Below the pieces are notes generated by a model. The model was not told the DNA's origin. It worked only from the letters and a program-made list of their open reading frames with translations, and did not search any database. Source: Sorangium cellulosum (GTDB lineage Bacteria; Myxococcota_A; Polyangia; Polyangiales; Polyangiaceae). From it: DNA of 64,000 nt. The stretch spans positions 8,262,501 to 8,326,500 of the forward strand of contig NZ_CP012670.1 of NCBI RefSeq assembly GCF_004135735.1. The letters are read 5' to 3'. The translations under genes and the position numbers were made by a program. Shown in pieces: positions 1 to 9,481 of this stretch; position 1 is the stretch's first letter, and every line of letters begins with the position of its first letter.

Positions 1-3000
1 GGCGCGCGCCTGAAGCGCGGCGACTTCCCGATGAACGACGTCGCCTACGGCAGCATCCTCAAGGACGTCCTCGGGGCGGCCGACGTCGACATCCTGTCCT
101 CGCCGCGCGGCGGGTACGACATCGACGCGATCAACGCGCTGTTCGACGACGAGGGCCGAGGGCCCTTCGTCCACGGCTTCGTCCTCGCCGCGCCGGTGAA
201 CGCCGAAGCGAAGAAGTACGCGCCCGGCTCCGATCACCTCGGCGCGCCTCAGGGCATCGGCGCGTGGAAGGAGCCGGCCAGCTCGTTCAAGAGCCCAGGG
301 CTGCACCAGGTCAGGATCGCCGGTCCCATCGAGACGACCACGACCCCCGAGGGCGAGGAGGCCTATGTCGTCCCCATCTCGACGTACGGGAAGGCCTTCC
401 CGTTCGTGGTGCAGAAGGACAGGCTGGGGGAGTATTTCCCGAGCATCTTCACCGGCCGCTGGCACCCGCCGGCGCCGCCTCCGGCCGCGGGGTCGCCCTC
501 GGCCGTCGCGCCCGAGGACGCCGCCCCCACGGCGGGCGAGGGCGAGCTGTTCGCTGCCGCGCCCGAGGCCGGCCCCACCGGCGCCGCGGACGCGGGCCGC
601 GGCGCGACCGAGGGCGCCACGGATCCCGCGGCCCACGCCGAGGCGATGGAGGAGCTGAAGCAGCAGGAGAGGCTCAGGATCTTCGTGCCCCGGGCGCAGG
701 GCAACGGCCATCAGGGCAGCTCGGTGCAGCTCATGTCGAGGCTCGTCAAGCTCGGCTTCTCCGGCGAGTTCGACGTGGTCTACGACGACACGCCCCCCGG
801 GACAGAGGCCGACAGGAAGAAGTACGGCTCGAACCCGAAGAAGCTCGAGAGCCTCCTGCCGGGCTTCAAGGCGGATGGCCCCCCGGTCCAGCGCCTCGAG
901 ACGCTCGGGCTCAAGGTCAACGTCATGGGCCTCGAGACGTTCGAGGCCGAGCGCGACCGGAGGCCGGCGAAGTACGGGCTCACCGGCGCCATGGACAACC
1001 ACGAGAAGCCGAAGGACCTCCTGACGAAGCTCGGCGTCGACGTCTTCGCGCAGCTCCAGCCCCTGAACTGGAACCGCGAGAGCGGAAGGCGGGGGATCAC
1101 CTACAGGGACAGCGAGGGCAACGAGCGGTTCCACGAGGTCGAGGCCCTCTCCAGGCTGGGCTACATCTACGACACGACGCCCCCGGACGACCCCGGGGCG
1201 ATGATCAAGGACGAGCTCGCGAAGAGCGGCACCGAGGCCAAGGAGGCCGGCGTCCTCGCGTTCCTCGATCAGACCGACACGAGGGACGCGCACACCATGG
1301 TCGTCTACGGGCTCGGCACGGCCATGGAGGACAACTCCAAGGCGCCCGTCTTCGAGCTGTTCAACCTCATCACGGGCGTCCTGTACGCCCAGGATGACGC
1401 GAGCGCGGGGACCGACCTCAAGGACAAGGGCGCGATCATCGGGGCCGCGGGCTGGGCGGACCAGGGCGAGATCGAGACGCTCAAGAAGATGCTGAGCGGC
1501 GACTGGGAGGGTGGTCTGCGGCTCCTCGTCGACCGGGGCGACGCCGTCGGCATGGATGGCTGGGAAGAGCTCGTGGATCGCCTGAAGGAGCGGCTCTTCA
1601 AGGACGGACGCCCGCGCGCGCGCGTGGTCAACGTCGAGGATCCGAGGGCCGCGGAGATCATCGCCGGCGTCGAGCCCCACCAGGTGCTCGTGGTCGAGTT
1701 CTCGCCGGGCCGCCTCCCCATGCCCGTCTTCGAGCACCTCCGCTCCAGGACGTCGCTGCCCAACGGCTTCGAGAGCGTCAACGGCATGGACAAGGAGCGG
1801 CAGAACAAGCCCTATTTCCATGTCGCGAGCGAGATCAGCAACAAGTTCCCGAAGTCGGATGAGCTCGACGGCGTGCCCAATGCGGACCGCGTGGCGAGGC
1901 GCGCCGAGCTCATCGGGGAGCAGCTCCAGGGGCGCAACGGCCTCCGGAGCTGGCTCTTGAACTACAACGACAGCGATCGAATCGAGATCTTCAAGGCGAT
2001 CCGGGAGTTCAATCCGCCCGTCAAGCTGAAGTCCCCCAGGAAGGGCGAGCGGGACGTCGAGATCAAGATCAAGAAGATCAACGGCGATCTGGTGACGGGC
2101 GAGCGGCTGGACGACCCGAGGACGAACCTCAAGCCTTACACACGGCAAGAGCTCGCGCGGCTCTACGAGATCAACAAGAAGACCATCACCGACAAGCTCC
2201 GGGAGAAGGATCCCGACCGGCTCATCGGGCGGTACATCAACGACACGCAGAAGCCCGACTCGCCGTTGAGCCAGTACTTCGCCGCGCTCAAGGAGCGGTC
2301 CAGGGCCAAGGATCAGGTGGCGCTCGCCTTCACGGAGCTCGTCAAGGCCGCCAAGGCGCCTCCCGCGCCGCCCGCGGAGGACAGCGCCCTGTGGGCCACC
2401 GCGCCGGAGACCGCTGCCCCCACCGCGAGCGGCGAGGCCCCTGCCCCGACCTCCCCCGCCCCGACGTCCCCTGCCCCGACCTCCCCCACCACCGTCGGCG
2501 CTGCCCAGGTCGGCCCGAGCGCTGAGGGCCAGGGGAAGACCCTCGAGGATCTGATCCGCGATATCGAGGAGCGGAGCCGCGCGTGGTCACGCCCGGCGAC
2601 CGCGCAGGACAGGAGCGACGCCACCCGGCTCCTGACCGAGCTGCTCCAGCGGCAGAACGTGCACCCCTCGGTCGTCGACCGGCTGCGCGAGCTCATCCAC
2701 GATCCCGCCTCGCTGTCGCAGTCGGCCTTCGCCAACTGCGGGCTCCACAGCATCCTTCATCCGACGCTGAAGAACGACCTCGCCACCACCGCGCACCTGG
2801 TCACCGCGCTCTTCACGGGCAAGCAGCTCGGCCGGTTCGCGAGCGCCCCGGGGGCCGACACCTTCGGGCAAAGGGGCCCTGGCAAGGAGGGGGCGCTCAG
2901 CCACGGCCTCGACCTCATCCGGCGCGTGATGACAGGAGAGGTCCCGCAGGCGCTCGACCCGGCGCCCACACGGCCGCTCGTCAACGGCCTCAGGACCGCG

Positions 3001-6000
3001 AAGGCCAAGGGCGACAGCCTGAAGAAGGCCAGCGACCGAGAGGACCTGGATCGCCACCTCCTCGACCACCTGCTCGCCCGCGGCTTCATCGAGCTGCTCG
3101 GACCGAAGGCCCTCGCGGAGCTCGAGCAGCAGACCGACGAGGCCCGCAGGCCCGGTGTCGCCGCGGCGCAGGGCGACCTGCTGCTCTCCGCGAGCTCGGT
3201 CGCCCGCTTTTTCCGCTCGGCGCTCGGCGCGAACGCGAGCGTCATGCTCCCCCGCGCTCCCGACGGGTACGACGTCGCGCGCATCAACGACACGCTCGGG
3301 CAGACCGATCAGGGCGGGTTTGCGATCGCCACCGTGCTCGACGGCAAGGCGCTCTGGGACGCGGCGAAGGAGCATGAGGCCCGCGCGTCGGCGCCCCGGG
3401 CTCCCGGCGAGATCCCGCGGCTCGGCGAGGCCGACGCGCTCAGGCCGCACCATGCGTCGATCGACGGCCCGATCACCGACCTCGGCGACGCCGTCCTCGT
3501 GCCGCTCCAGTCGTGGGGGCGCTCGTTCCCCGTCCGGGTGAGCAAGGGCGACCTGCCGAAGGTCTTCGCGACGATCACCCACGGGACCGCGGTCCCGTCG
3601 CGAGCGCCCGAGACGAGCGCCGCCGCGCAGGAGGGCGCGCCGGCTCCCCACGGGGCGGGCGACCTGCTCGCCGGCATGCTCGCCGAGCAGGCCAGGCCGT
3701 CGAGGCTGCGCGACGCGATCCGAGCGTTCCCGGAGGCGCACCGGCCGGAGCTCGAGCGCCTCCTCCGCCAGGCGGTCGATACGGAGCTCGTCCCGGGGAT
3801 CCGCAGGGCGCTGCCCGTGATCGTCGGCTCGGCCGCCGTCGAGCTGGCGGAGGAGATCCTCGAGAAGTGGGTGATGTTCATCGACCCGAGCGTGCTCGAC
3901 CTCCCGCCGGACGAGCTGGCCCCGTACCTGAATGGCCACGTCGAGCTCGTGCTGGGCACGTTCGATCGCGATCGAGACCGCCCGGACCTCGACCGGGGCG
4001 GCAGCAGCGACGAGAGCGGCAGCTCCGACGGTGAGGCCTCGGACGACGAGGCCACGACGCGGAGCTCCAGCCCGGTGTCGGAGCGCCTCGAGCTCCGCAT
4101 GGAGGCGTTATCGAACGCGAGCGACGCGAGCAGTGATGTCGACTCATCCGCGGACGAGGAGGAGGAGGGGTACGAGGACCCGTTCGGCGACTGGGGCGAC
4201 GACTTCGATGATCTGGTCGCCCAGCCCACGGCGTCCCAGTCCACGAGCGCACGGCGCGCGCGCACCAGCGCGGACGAGCGGGCCATCCCGGACTGGCTCT
4301 GGGATGTGCCGCACTATGCGGACCTGGAGGCCGCGCTGCTCGGCAACATCGGGAAGCCGGCGGTGCGCGAAGCGCTCGACGACATCCTGGCAGACGGGAC
4401 CGAACGCTCGGTGCACTTCACGGCGGTGCTGCTCAAGGCGCTCAGAGGGCTCGAAGCCCCCCGCACGGGCGAGCGCACGAAAGGCACCCTCGCGGGCAAG
4501 CGCCTGAAGCGCGAGCTCGGGATCGTGCTCGGCCCGTACGAGGGCGCGGAGCGCGAGCGCGCCTTCGACCTCGCCCAGGCGATCGGAGCCCTCGAGTCGC
4601 TCCAGGGCATGGACCTCTCGGCGCTGCGCAACCCGCCGCCGCCGCCGCGCGACGAAGCGCCGCCGCGCGAGGTCCTGAAGCGTGGCCAGAAGGGGCGCTG
4701 GATCACCCGCCGCGAGGTCGAGGTGCTGAGCCGCACCATCGGCAAGCGCGCCTTCGCCGGCATGCTCGCGCGCGCCATGGACAAGGGCAAGGTCGGCAAC
4801 ATCCGCGCGATCATCGAGCACCTCACGCACCACGCCGAGCGCATGGCCGCCGCCCCGGCGCTCTCGCCGCCGCTCACCTCGAGGTCGCTGGTGGTCGACT
4901 CGAACCTCGTCGACGCGCTCCTCAAGCCCCGTGACGAGCTGCCGCCGGCCAAGCAGGAGATCCGCGATCGGCTCGAGGCGCTGATCGACGACCACGACAT
5001 CGAGGACCTGCGCCTCGCCAACATCGGCGTCGGAGAGCTGTTCCAGTACGGCGACATCGTCGGGAGCACGTTCACCACCTCCGGCGGGCGAGAGATCCCC
5101 TGGCGCGGGATCCGGCTCGACCCCGAGGTGCGCGACCGCAAGCGCGATTACGACCGGGGGTTCGAGGATCTCGCGAGGGTGTCCGTCGGCGAGAGGAAGG
5201 GCAGCGCCGACCGCAGCATGGTCGCCGACACCTTCTTCTCCGACCGCGCCATCGAGGACGGCGCGCCCGCGGTGCCCCACTTCGCCACCAGCGATTATGG
5301 CATCCTGACACCCCTCCTGGGCTTCGCCGGCATCCACGCCGCGGAGCGCGGCCAGACGGAGTTCACCGACTTCGTGCGAGAGAAGACCGGCGGCGCGCCC
5401 TATTTCCGCCCGGCGCTCCGAGGCCGCGAATTCAAGGCGCACGCCATTCCGTTCCGGGAGCCGCAGGCGCCCCCCACGACCCAGCGCGCGGCGCCCGAGC
5501 CGAGCGAGCCCACCGGCGCGGCGCTCCTCGACACGGCCGTCGGCGCGACCCGCCGGGTCAACGATCTCTTCGAGCTGATCAAGAGCTTCGGCTTCGACGC
5601 GTACATCGTCGGCGGCGCGGTGCGCGACGCCCTGATGGGCAACGAGCCCAAGGACGTCGACCTGAAGACCAACATGCCGCTGTCGCGGCTCGAGCAGGCG
5701 CTGCGCGACGATCCAGGGTTCAGCCCCTTCATCAAGAACATCGTCCCCGAGCAACACCTCCTCCAGGTCGGGGACGGGACCGACGTGGTGGACATCAGCG
5801 CCGGCGACGACGCGAGCCCGATCGCCCCGCTCGACCTCCTGGAGGACGCGCGAAAGCGCGACTTCCGCATGAACGCGCTCTACGTGAACCAGGACGGCTA
5901 CGTCTTCGACCCGCTCGGCGGCGGGATCGAGGATCAGCTCGTCGGGAGGCTGCGCTTCGTCAATGACCCTGGCCCGGACGCGCGCATCGGGCAGCGGCAT

Positions 6001-8076
6001 CAGGCGATCCTCGACCAGCTCCGCCGCGCGCCGTGGGTGCTCGGCCGCGCGTTCAAGTTCTACCGGCGCGGCTACGAGATCGAGCAGCCGATCCTCGATA
6101 CGCTGCGCAAGCACGCGGTGCTCCTCTTCGCGTCGATGAGGCAGCGCCCCACGTCGCTCGCCGACAAATCGCTCTTCTGGCACAGGACCGGCGTGAGCTC
6201 GCCGAGGGAGGCCATCGCGCTGATGCGGGACCTCGGCTTCCCCCCCGAGGCCATCCGCGGGCTCATCCCCGACGACGTGGCCGGCGTCTTCGACGACCGG
6301 AGCGCCGCGTTCGAGCGCGACGTCGTGCCGCGCTGGCGCGACACCCCCGAGGGCAACGACGCGGACTATCCGGCGCCGGAGATGAAGATCGACACCGGCT
6401 CCGGGCGGATCTATCAGTATCGCGTCCGCGCCGAGGCGCCGCCGCAGCGCGACGGGCAAGAGGCGGAGCGCGTCATCATCGACGTGGACCTGAGCGACCA
6501 CAACCGCCCAGGCCACGCGGCGCCGCACTACCACGTGTACCGGCGGCGCAGCGGCCGTGACGGCGTCCTCAAGTGGGACAAGAAGAGAAACGGCTTCTCG
6601 GACACGGGCCAGCCGGGCTTCCCGCGCATCGAGGGCGGCGTGTACCGCGGGCCGCAGCCGTGGCGGTTCGAGGAGGGGCTCGACGAGGCGGGCGACTTCC
6701 TCCAGGCGGCCCGCGAGCGCATCCGCGACGCGGGGATCGAGCTCCACGAGTCCAGAGATGGCCTGCTGGACCTGGGCGGGCAGGTGAAGCTGCACCCGGA
6801 GCGGCTGCGCGAGCTCCACGCCGCGGGGCAGTTCAGCAAGCTGCTCATGCTGGTGAAGAACCTCTCGGGCGGGATGCCCTGGTCGCCGCATGATCAGGCG
6901 ACCCTCGACCTGTCCGGCTCTCACCGCGGCCAGCAGCGGCTCCGCTTCAAGCCACAGCTCGATCAGGTCGTGCCGTTCCTCATCGGCAGCGGGATCGATC
7001 ACCCCGCCTCGGACCCGCGCTTCGGCGAGGGAGGCGCGATGAGGCACGACGCGCTGCTGCGGCTCTACGACCTGGTGAGCGGCGAGCCGCCCGAGGCGCT
7101 GCGCCGCCCGGCGGCCGAGTATGCGCTCGAGCACGCCAGGACGGTCAACGAGTTCGTCGAGCGCTTCGAGTTCTACGTGGCGTCGATGCAGGACAACCTG
7201 CAAGGCGTCGACATGGACGCGCAGTGGGAGGCGGCGCTGAAGGGCGTGGAAGACGCCGGCGCCGTGGCGCACGTCACGCTCGATCCGGACGGAGATCTGG
7301 AGGCGGGCCTCCGGGGAGCGGCCGAGAGGCTGGGCTTCGAGTCGGCCAGCAGCGCCGCCTACCACGCGATGAAGCACAGCGCCGAGCTCGCGCCGCCGGA
7401 CGGACAGGACACGAGCGCGGCGTCGGCGGACGGCGTGAGGCGTTATCTGGATGCCGCGCGCGAGGCCCTCCGCGAGGCGACCGCGGTCGAGCGGACCACG
7501 GATCAGAGCGGCGCGACGAACGTCGTGCTGTGGAAGGGGTCGACCAAGGTCGTGGTGCGGGTGGGGCCCGACAACAAGGCGCACCTCGTCACCGCGTTCG
7601 TCAAGGGCTCCCGCAAGTCGGCTCGGTCGGGCGCGCGTGGACCGGCGCAGGCCACGAGGGCGCCCGGCCGCGCGGACCTCCTGGCCTCGTACACCCCGGG
7701 GCTCGACGAGGCGACCGAGGCGAGCCGGGCGGACCTCCTCGCCTCGTACAACCCGAGGCGCGATGAGGCGACCGAGGCGAGTCGGGTCATGGAAGGCGCT
7801 CTCCACGCCCCGGCCAGCGACGCCACCCAGAGGGTCGCCAGCGACGCCACCCAGGGCGCCGCCAGCGACGCCCCGCAGGAGCGCGGCGCGCAGGGCGGGC
7901 AGAGCGCGGTCGAGGCGCTGGTCAGCGCGCTGAACGAGCGGGGCCGCGGCTGGACGCGCCCCACGACGGACGCGCACAAGAAGGAGGCCGTGAAGCTCAT
8001 GAGCGACCTGCTCAGGTCGCTCGGCGCCGACGAGGCGGTCATTCGCCGGCTCGGCGAGATGATCGAGTGCTGCTGA
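1..8076 (+). CDS. giant two-module protein with PIN-like and tRNA nucleotidyltransferase-like domains (5' partial)
   Basis: The frame is open from base 1, so the true start lies upstream; the first internal ATG is at 31. At least 2,691 codons. Two similar modules are visible. A domain with GGYDIDAIN and a GPI...VP...FPV stretch (nt 1-470) recurs at nt 3169-3600 as DGYDVARIN. A helical tail (nt 2541-2707, SRAWSRPAT) recurs at the C-terminus (nt 7905-8073, RGWTRPTT). Module A has a loop FVPRAQGNGHQG (nt ~680) recalling GT-B glycosyltransferases. Module B has an acidic Ser/Asp region (nt 3960-4200), a PIN-like segment (LVVDSN near 4888, ATSDYG near 5290) and a class II tRNA nucleotidyltransferase/poly(A) polymerase head (VGGAVRDALMG near 5605, DVDLKT, RDFRMNALY near 5856). 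The C-terminal linker holds short tandem repeats (RADLLASY x2, ASDATQ). I infer a polymorphic-toxin or effector role; no secretion signal is visible because the N-terminus is missing. Domain assignments are by motif only. Confidence 0.85.
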   Translation, partial: GARLKRGDFPMNDVAYGSILKDVLGAADVDILSSPRGGYDIDAINALFDDEGRGPFVHGFVLAAPVNAEAKKYAPGSDHLGAPQGIGAWKEPASSFKSPGLHQVRIAGPIETTTTPEGEEAYVVPISTYGKAFPFVVQKDRLGEYFPSIFTGRWHPPAPPPAAGSPSAVAPEDAAPTAGEGELFAAAPEAGPTGAADAGRGATEGATDPAAHAEAMEELKQQERLRIFVPRAQGNGHQGSSVQLMSRLVKLGFSGEFDVVYDDTPPGTEADRKKYGSNPKKLESLLPGFKADGPPVQRLETLGLKVNVMGLETFEAERDRRPAKYGLTGAMDNHEKPKDLLTKLGVDVFAQLQPLNWNRESGRRGITYRDSEGNERFHEVEALSRLGYIYDTTPPDDPGAMIKDELAKSGTEAKEAGVLAFLDQTDTRDAHTMVVYGLGTAMEDNSKAPVFELFNLITGVLYAQDDASAGTDLKDKGAIIGAAGWADQGEIETLKKMLSGDWEGGLRLLVDRGDAVGMDGWEELVDRLKERLFKDGRPRARVVNVEDPRAAEIIAGVEPHQVLVVEFSPGRLPMPVFEHLRSRTSLPNGFESVNGMDKERQNKPYFHVASEISNKFPKSDELDGVPNADRVARRAELIGEQLQGRNGLRSWLLNYNDSDRIEIFKAIREFNPPVKLKSPRKGERDVEIKIKKINGDLVTGERLDDPRTNLKPYTRQELARLYEINKKTITDKLREKDPDRLIGRYINDTQKPDSPLSQYFAALKERSRAKDQVALAFTELVKAAKAPPAPPAEDSALWATAPETAAPTASGEAPAPTSPAPTSPAPTSPTTVGAAQVGPSAEGQGKTLEDLIRDIEERSRAWSRPATAQDRSDATRLLTELLQRQNVHPSVVDRLRELIHDPASLSQSAFANCGLHSILHPTLKNDLATTAHLVTALFTGKQLGRFASAPGADTFGQRGPGKEGALSHGLDLIRRVMTGEVPQALDPAPTRPLVNGLRTAKAKGDSLKKASDREDLDRHLLDHLLARGFIELLGPKALAELEQQTDEARRPGVAAAQGDLLLSASSVARFFRSALGANASVMLPRAPDGYDVARINDTLGQTDQGGFAIATVLDGKALWDAAKEHEARASAPRAPGEIPRLGEADALRPHHASIDGPITDLGDAVLVPLQSWGRSFPVRVSKGDLPKVFATITHGTAVPSRAPETSAAAQEGAPAPHGAGDLLAGMLAEQARPSRLRDAIRAFPEAHRPELERLLRQAVDTELVPGIRRALPVIVGSAAVELAEEILEKWVMFIDPSVLDLPPDELAPYLNGHVELVLGTFDRDRDRPDLDRGGSSDESGSSDGEASDDEATTRSSSPVSERLELRMEALSNASDASSDVDSSADEEEEGYEDPFGDWGDDFDDLVAQPTASQSTSARRARTSADERAIPDWLWDVPHYADLEAALLGNIGKPAVREALDDILADGTERSVHFTAVLLKALRGLEAPRTGERTKGTLAGKRLKRELGIVLGPYEGAERERAFDLAQAIGALESLQGMDLSALRNPPPPPRDEAPPREVLKRGQKGRWITRREVEVLSRTIGKRAFAGMLARAMDKGKVGNIRAIIEHLTHHAERMAAAPALSPPLTSRSLVVDSNLVDALLKPRDELPPAKQEIRDRLEALIDDHDIEDLRLANIGVGELFQYGDIVGSTFTTSGGREIPWRGIRLDPEVRDRKRDYDRGFEDLARVSVGERKGSADRSMVADTFFSDRAIEDGAPAVPHFATSDYGILTPLLGFAGIHAAERGQTEFTDFVREKTGGAPYFRPALRGREFKAHAIPFREPQAPPTTQRAAPEPSEPTGAALLDTAVGATRRVNDLFELIKSFGFDAYIVGGAVRDALMGNEPKDVDLKTNMPLSRLEQALRDDPGFSPFIKNIVPEQHLLQVGDGTDVVDISAGDDASPIAPLDLLEDARKRDFRMNALYVNQDGYVFDPLGGGIEDQLVGRLRFVNDPGPDARIGQRHQAILDQLRRAPWVLGRAFKFYRRGYEIEQPILDTLRKHAVLLFASMRQRPTSLADKSLFWHRTGVSSPREAIALMRDLGFPPEAIRGLIPDDVAGVFDDRSAAFERDVVPRWRDTPEGNDADYPAPEMKIDTGSGRIYQYRVRAEAPPQRDGQEAERVIIDVDLSDHNRPGHAAPHYHVYRRRSGRDGVLKWDKKRNGFSDTGQPGFPRIEGGVYRGPQPWRFEEGLDEAGDFLQAARERIRDAGIELHESRDGLLDLGGQVKLHPERLRELHAAGQFSKLLMLVKNLSGGMPWSPHDQATLDLSGSHRGQQRLRFKPQLDQVVPFLIGSGIDHPASDPRFGEGGAMRHDALLRLYDLVSGEPPEALRRPAAEYALEHARTVNEFVERFEFYVASMQDNLQGVDMDAQWEAALKGVEDAGAVAHVTLDPDGDLEAGLRGAAERLGFESASSAAYHAMKHSAELAPPDGQDTSAASADGVRRYLDAAREALREATAVERTTDQSGATNVVLWKGSTKVVVRVGPDNKAHLVTAFVKGSRKSARSGARGPAQATRAPGRADLLASYTPGLDEATEASRADLLASYNPRRDEATEASRVMEGALHAPASDATQRVASDATQGAASDAPQERGAQGGQSAVEALVSALNERGRGWTRPTTDAHKKEAVKLMSDLLRSLGADEAVIRRLGEMIECC

Positions 8077-8093
8077 GCGCCCGGTCTGGGGTG

Positions 8094-8450
8094 GGCAGCT
8101 CAGCTACCCGGTCGTAACCGGTTCCGGTCCCAGGGGGGCAGCTCGGCTGCCCGGTCTCAACCGGTTCCGGTTCCAGGAGGGCAGCTCGGCTGCCCGGTCT
8201 CAACCGGTTCCGGTCTCAGGGGGGCAGCTCGGCTGCCCGGCCTCAACCGGTTCCGGTCCCAGGAGGGCAGCTCGGCTGCCCGGCCGCAGCCGGTTCCGGT
8301 CCCAGGAGGGCAGCTCGGCTGCTCGGTCTCAACCGGTTCCGGTCCCAGGGGGGCAGCTCGGCTGCCCGGTCTCAACCGGTTCCGGTCCCAGGAGGGCAGC
8401 TCGGCTGCCCGGCCGCAGCCGGTTCCGGTCCCAGGAGGGCAGCTCGGCCA
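8094..8450. repeat. 43-bp tandem repeat, about 8 copies
   Basis: Eight near-identical 43-bp units start at 8094, 8137, 8180, 8223, 8266, 8309, 8352 and 8395, and a partial ninth starts at 8438. Each unit contains two inverted repeats: GGCAGC-TCG-GCTGCC and ACCGG-TT-CCGGT. The array begins 17 bp after the stop of the giant gene and ends about 100 bp before the sigma-factor start. The period is not a multiple of three, so the open frames crossing it are not genes. There are no variable spacers, so it is not a CRISPR array. It could fold into serial hairpins, act as a 3' end/terminator array or bind a protein; which is unknown. Confidence 0.95.
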
Positions 8451-8548
8451 GGCCGGCGACCGCGGGCGGCGCGCACGAGCGCCTCCGTCCCCTCCACCGG
8501 GCGGTGCGTTTCACGAACGGACCCGGACCGCCGCGCGCAATTTTGGTC

Positions 8549-9481
8549 ATGAGCGACCCTTTTCCTCCCGCCGAGGACACCTTCCGCGACCGTACCTGGA
8601 CATCCATTCACTCCGCTGCCGTGAGCATCCTCCCCGGCGCACTCCGGCTCCTGGGAGTCGCCGAGCCCGACCTTGACGACCTGGTCCAGGAGATCCTGCT
8701 CGCGGCGTACGAGAGCCTGGATCGGTTCGATCCCACCTCCCCCGCCTCCACCAGGACGCCGCCGCCGCACGAGGCCGTCTCCGCCGGCCCTCCGCCGCAC
8801 CGGGAACTCCGCTGCCAGCACCGCAGCGCGGAGGCGCGATGGGTGTTCGGCATCGCCTGGCGGAAGGTCAGCCATCACCTGAACCGCGCCTACCGCCGCC
8901 GCGAGGTCCCGAACGGCCTGCACCCCGCGCCCCACGGCCAGCCCGTCGATCTCGCGCCGAGCAGCGAGGAGCGCATCGCGGCGCGCGAGCGGCTGGAGCT
9001 CGCGATCGAGGTGCTCGGCACGCTCGCCCCCGAGCGGCGGATCCTCCTCGTCCTGCACGAGGCCTACGAGGTGCCGATCGTCGAGATCGCGCGCGCGCTC
9101 GGTATCAACTACAACACCGCCTGCACTCGCCTGCGCCTCGCCCGCGAGGACTACCGCGCCGCCGTCGCGCGGCTGCGCCCGGAGCAGCGGCAGGCGCTGC
9201 GCGCGAGCTGGCTCCTCTTCCCGCTTTCGTCCGGCTTCCTGGCGCACGACGACGGCGAGAGCCCCTCGACGACGGCAGCCTCCCCGCCTCCAGCGCCCGC
9301 GCCGCCGGCCCCGCCCGCGCCGCCGGCCCCCCCCGCCGGCCCCCCGCCGGCCCCCCGCCGGCCCCCCGCCGGCCCCCCCCGCCGTCCGCGCTTGCGACCG
9401 CGACCGCGCGGCGGAGGCCTGGCCAGATCGGCGTCGCCCTCGGGTCGGCCGCGGCGGGCGTCGCCGGAGCCGTCGCCGTGA
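8549..9481 (+). CDS. ECF-type RNA polymerase sigma factor (reading frame disrupted near its 3' end)
   Basis: Start chosen at ATG 8549 (MSDPFPPAEDTF). Region 2 is recognisable at DLDDLVQEILLAAYESLDRF and WVFGIAWRKVSHHLNRAYRR, separated by an unusual Pro/Arg-rich insert. Region 4 is the LGTLAPERRILLVLHEAYEV segment followed by the helix-turn-helix IVEIARALGINYNTACTRL. After about residue 235 the frame runs into Pro/Ala-rich sequence and ends at 9481 in Arg/Pro-rich text that does not look biological. The likely genuine C-terminus (membrane helix plus helical domain) sits in the next frame and ends at 9921. The break falls in an 11-bp C-rich tandem repeat (9325-9383). Either a sequencing indel, a phase-variable switch or a mutation is possible. 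Family: ECF sigma factors, which redirect RNA polymerase and are usually held by an anti-sigma factor. Confidence 0.8.
   Translation: MSDPFPPAEDTFRDRTWTSIHSAAVSILPGALRLLGVAEPDLDDLVQEILLAAYESLDRFDPTSPASTRTPPPHEAVSAGPPPHRELRCQHRSAEARWVFGIAWRKVSHHLNRAYRRREVPNGLHPAPHGQPVDLAPSSEERIAARERLELAIEVLGTLAPERRILLVLHEAYEVPIVEIARALGINYNTACTRLRLAREDYRAAVARLRPEQRQALRASWLLFPLSSGFLAHDDGESPSTTAASPPPAPAPPAPPAPPAPPAGPPPAPRRPPAGPPRRPRLRPRPRGGGLARSASPSGRPRRASPEPSP
9325..9383. repeat. 11-bp C-rich tandem repeat inside the sigma-factor gene
   Basis: Five units of the form GG-C(6 or 8)-GCC lie end to end: 9325-9337 (C8), 9338-9348 (C6), 9349-9359 (C6), 9360-9370 (C6) and 9371-9383 (C8). The 11-bp period and the C-runs are both frame-changing if copy number or run length varies. 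The sigma-factor frame (before) and the membrane-domain frame (after) differ by exactly the shift that losing one 11-bp unit, or gaining one C, would correct. Confidence 0.9.

Noticed and set aside
4144..7977. Long open frame on the minus strand antisense to the giant gene
   Set aside because: It is the usual shadow of very GC-rich coding DNA: Arg/Ala-rich with no motifs, while the plus-strand frame has clear domains.
8094..8450. CRISPR array
   Set aside because: Units are contiguous with no spacers and no cas genes are present.
8157..8607. Minus-strand repeat proteins rich in Pro and Gly
   Set aside because: They arise from the 43-bp array read in three frames and have no codon bias of their own.
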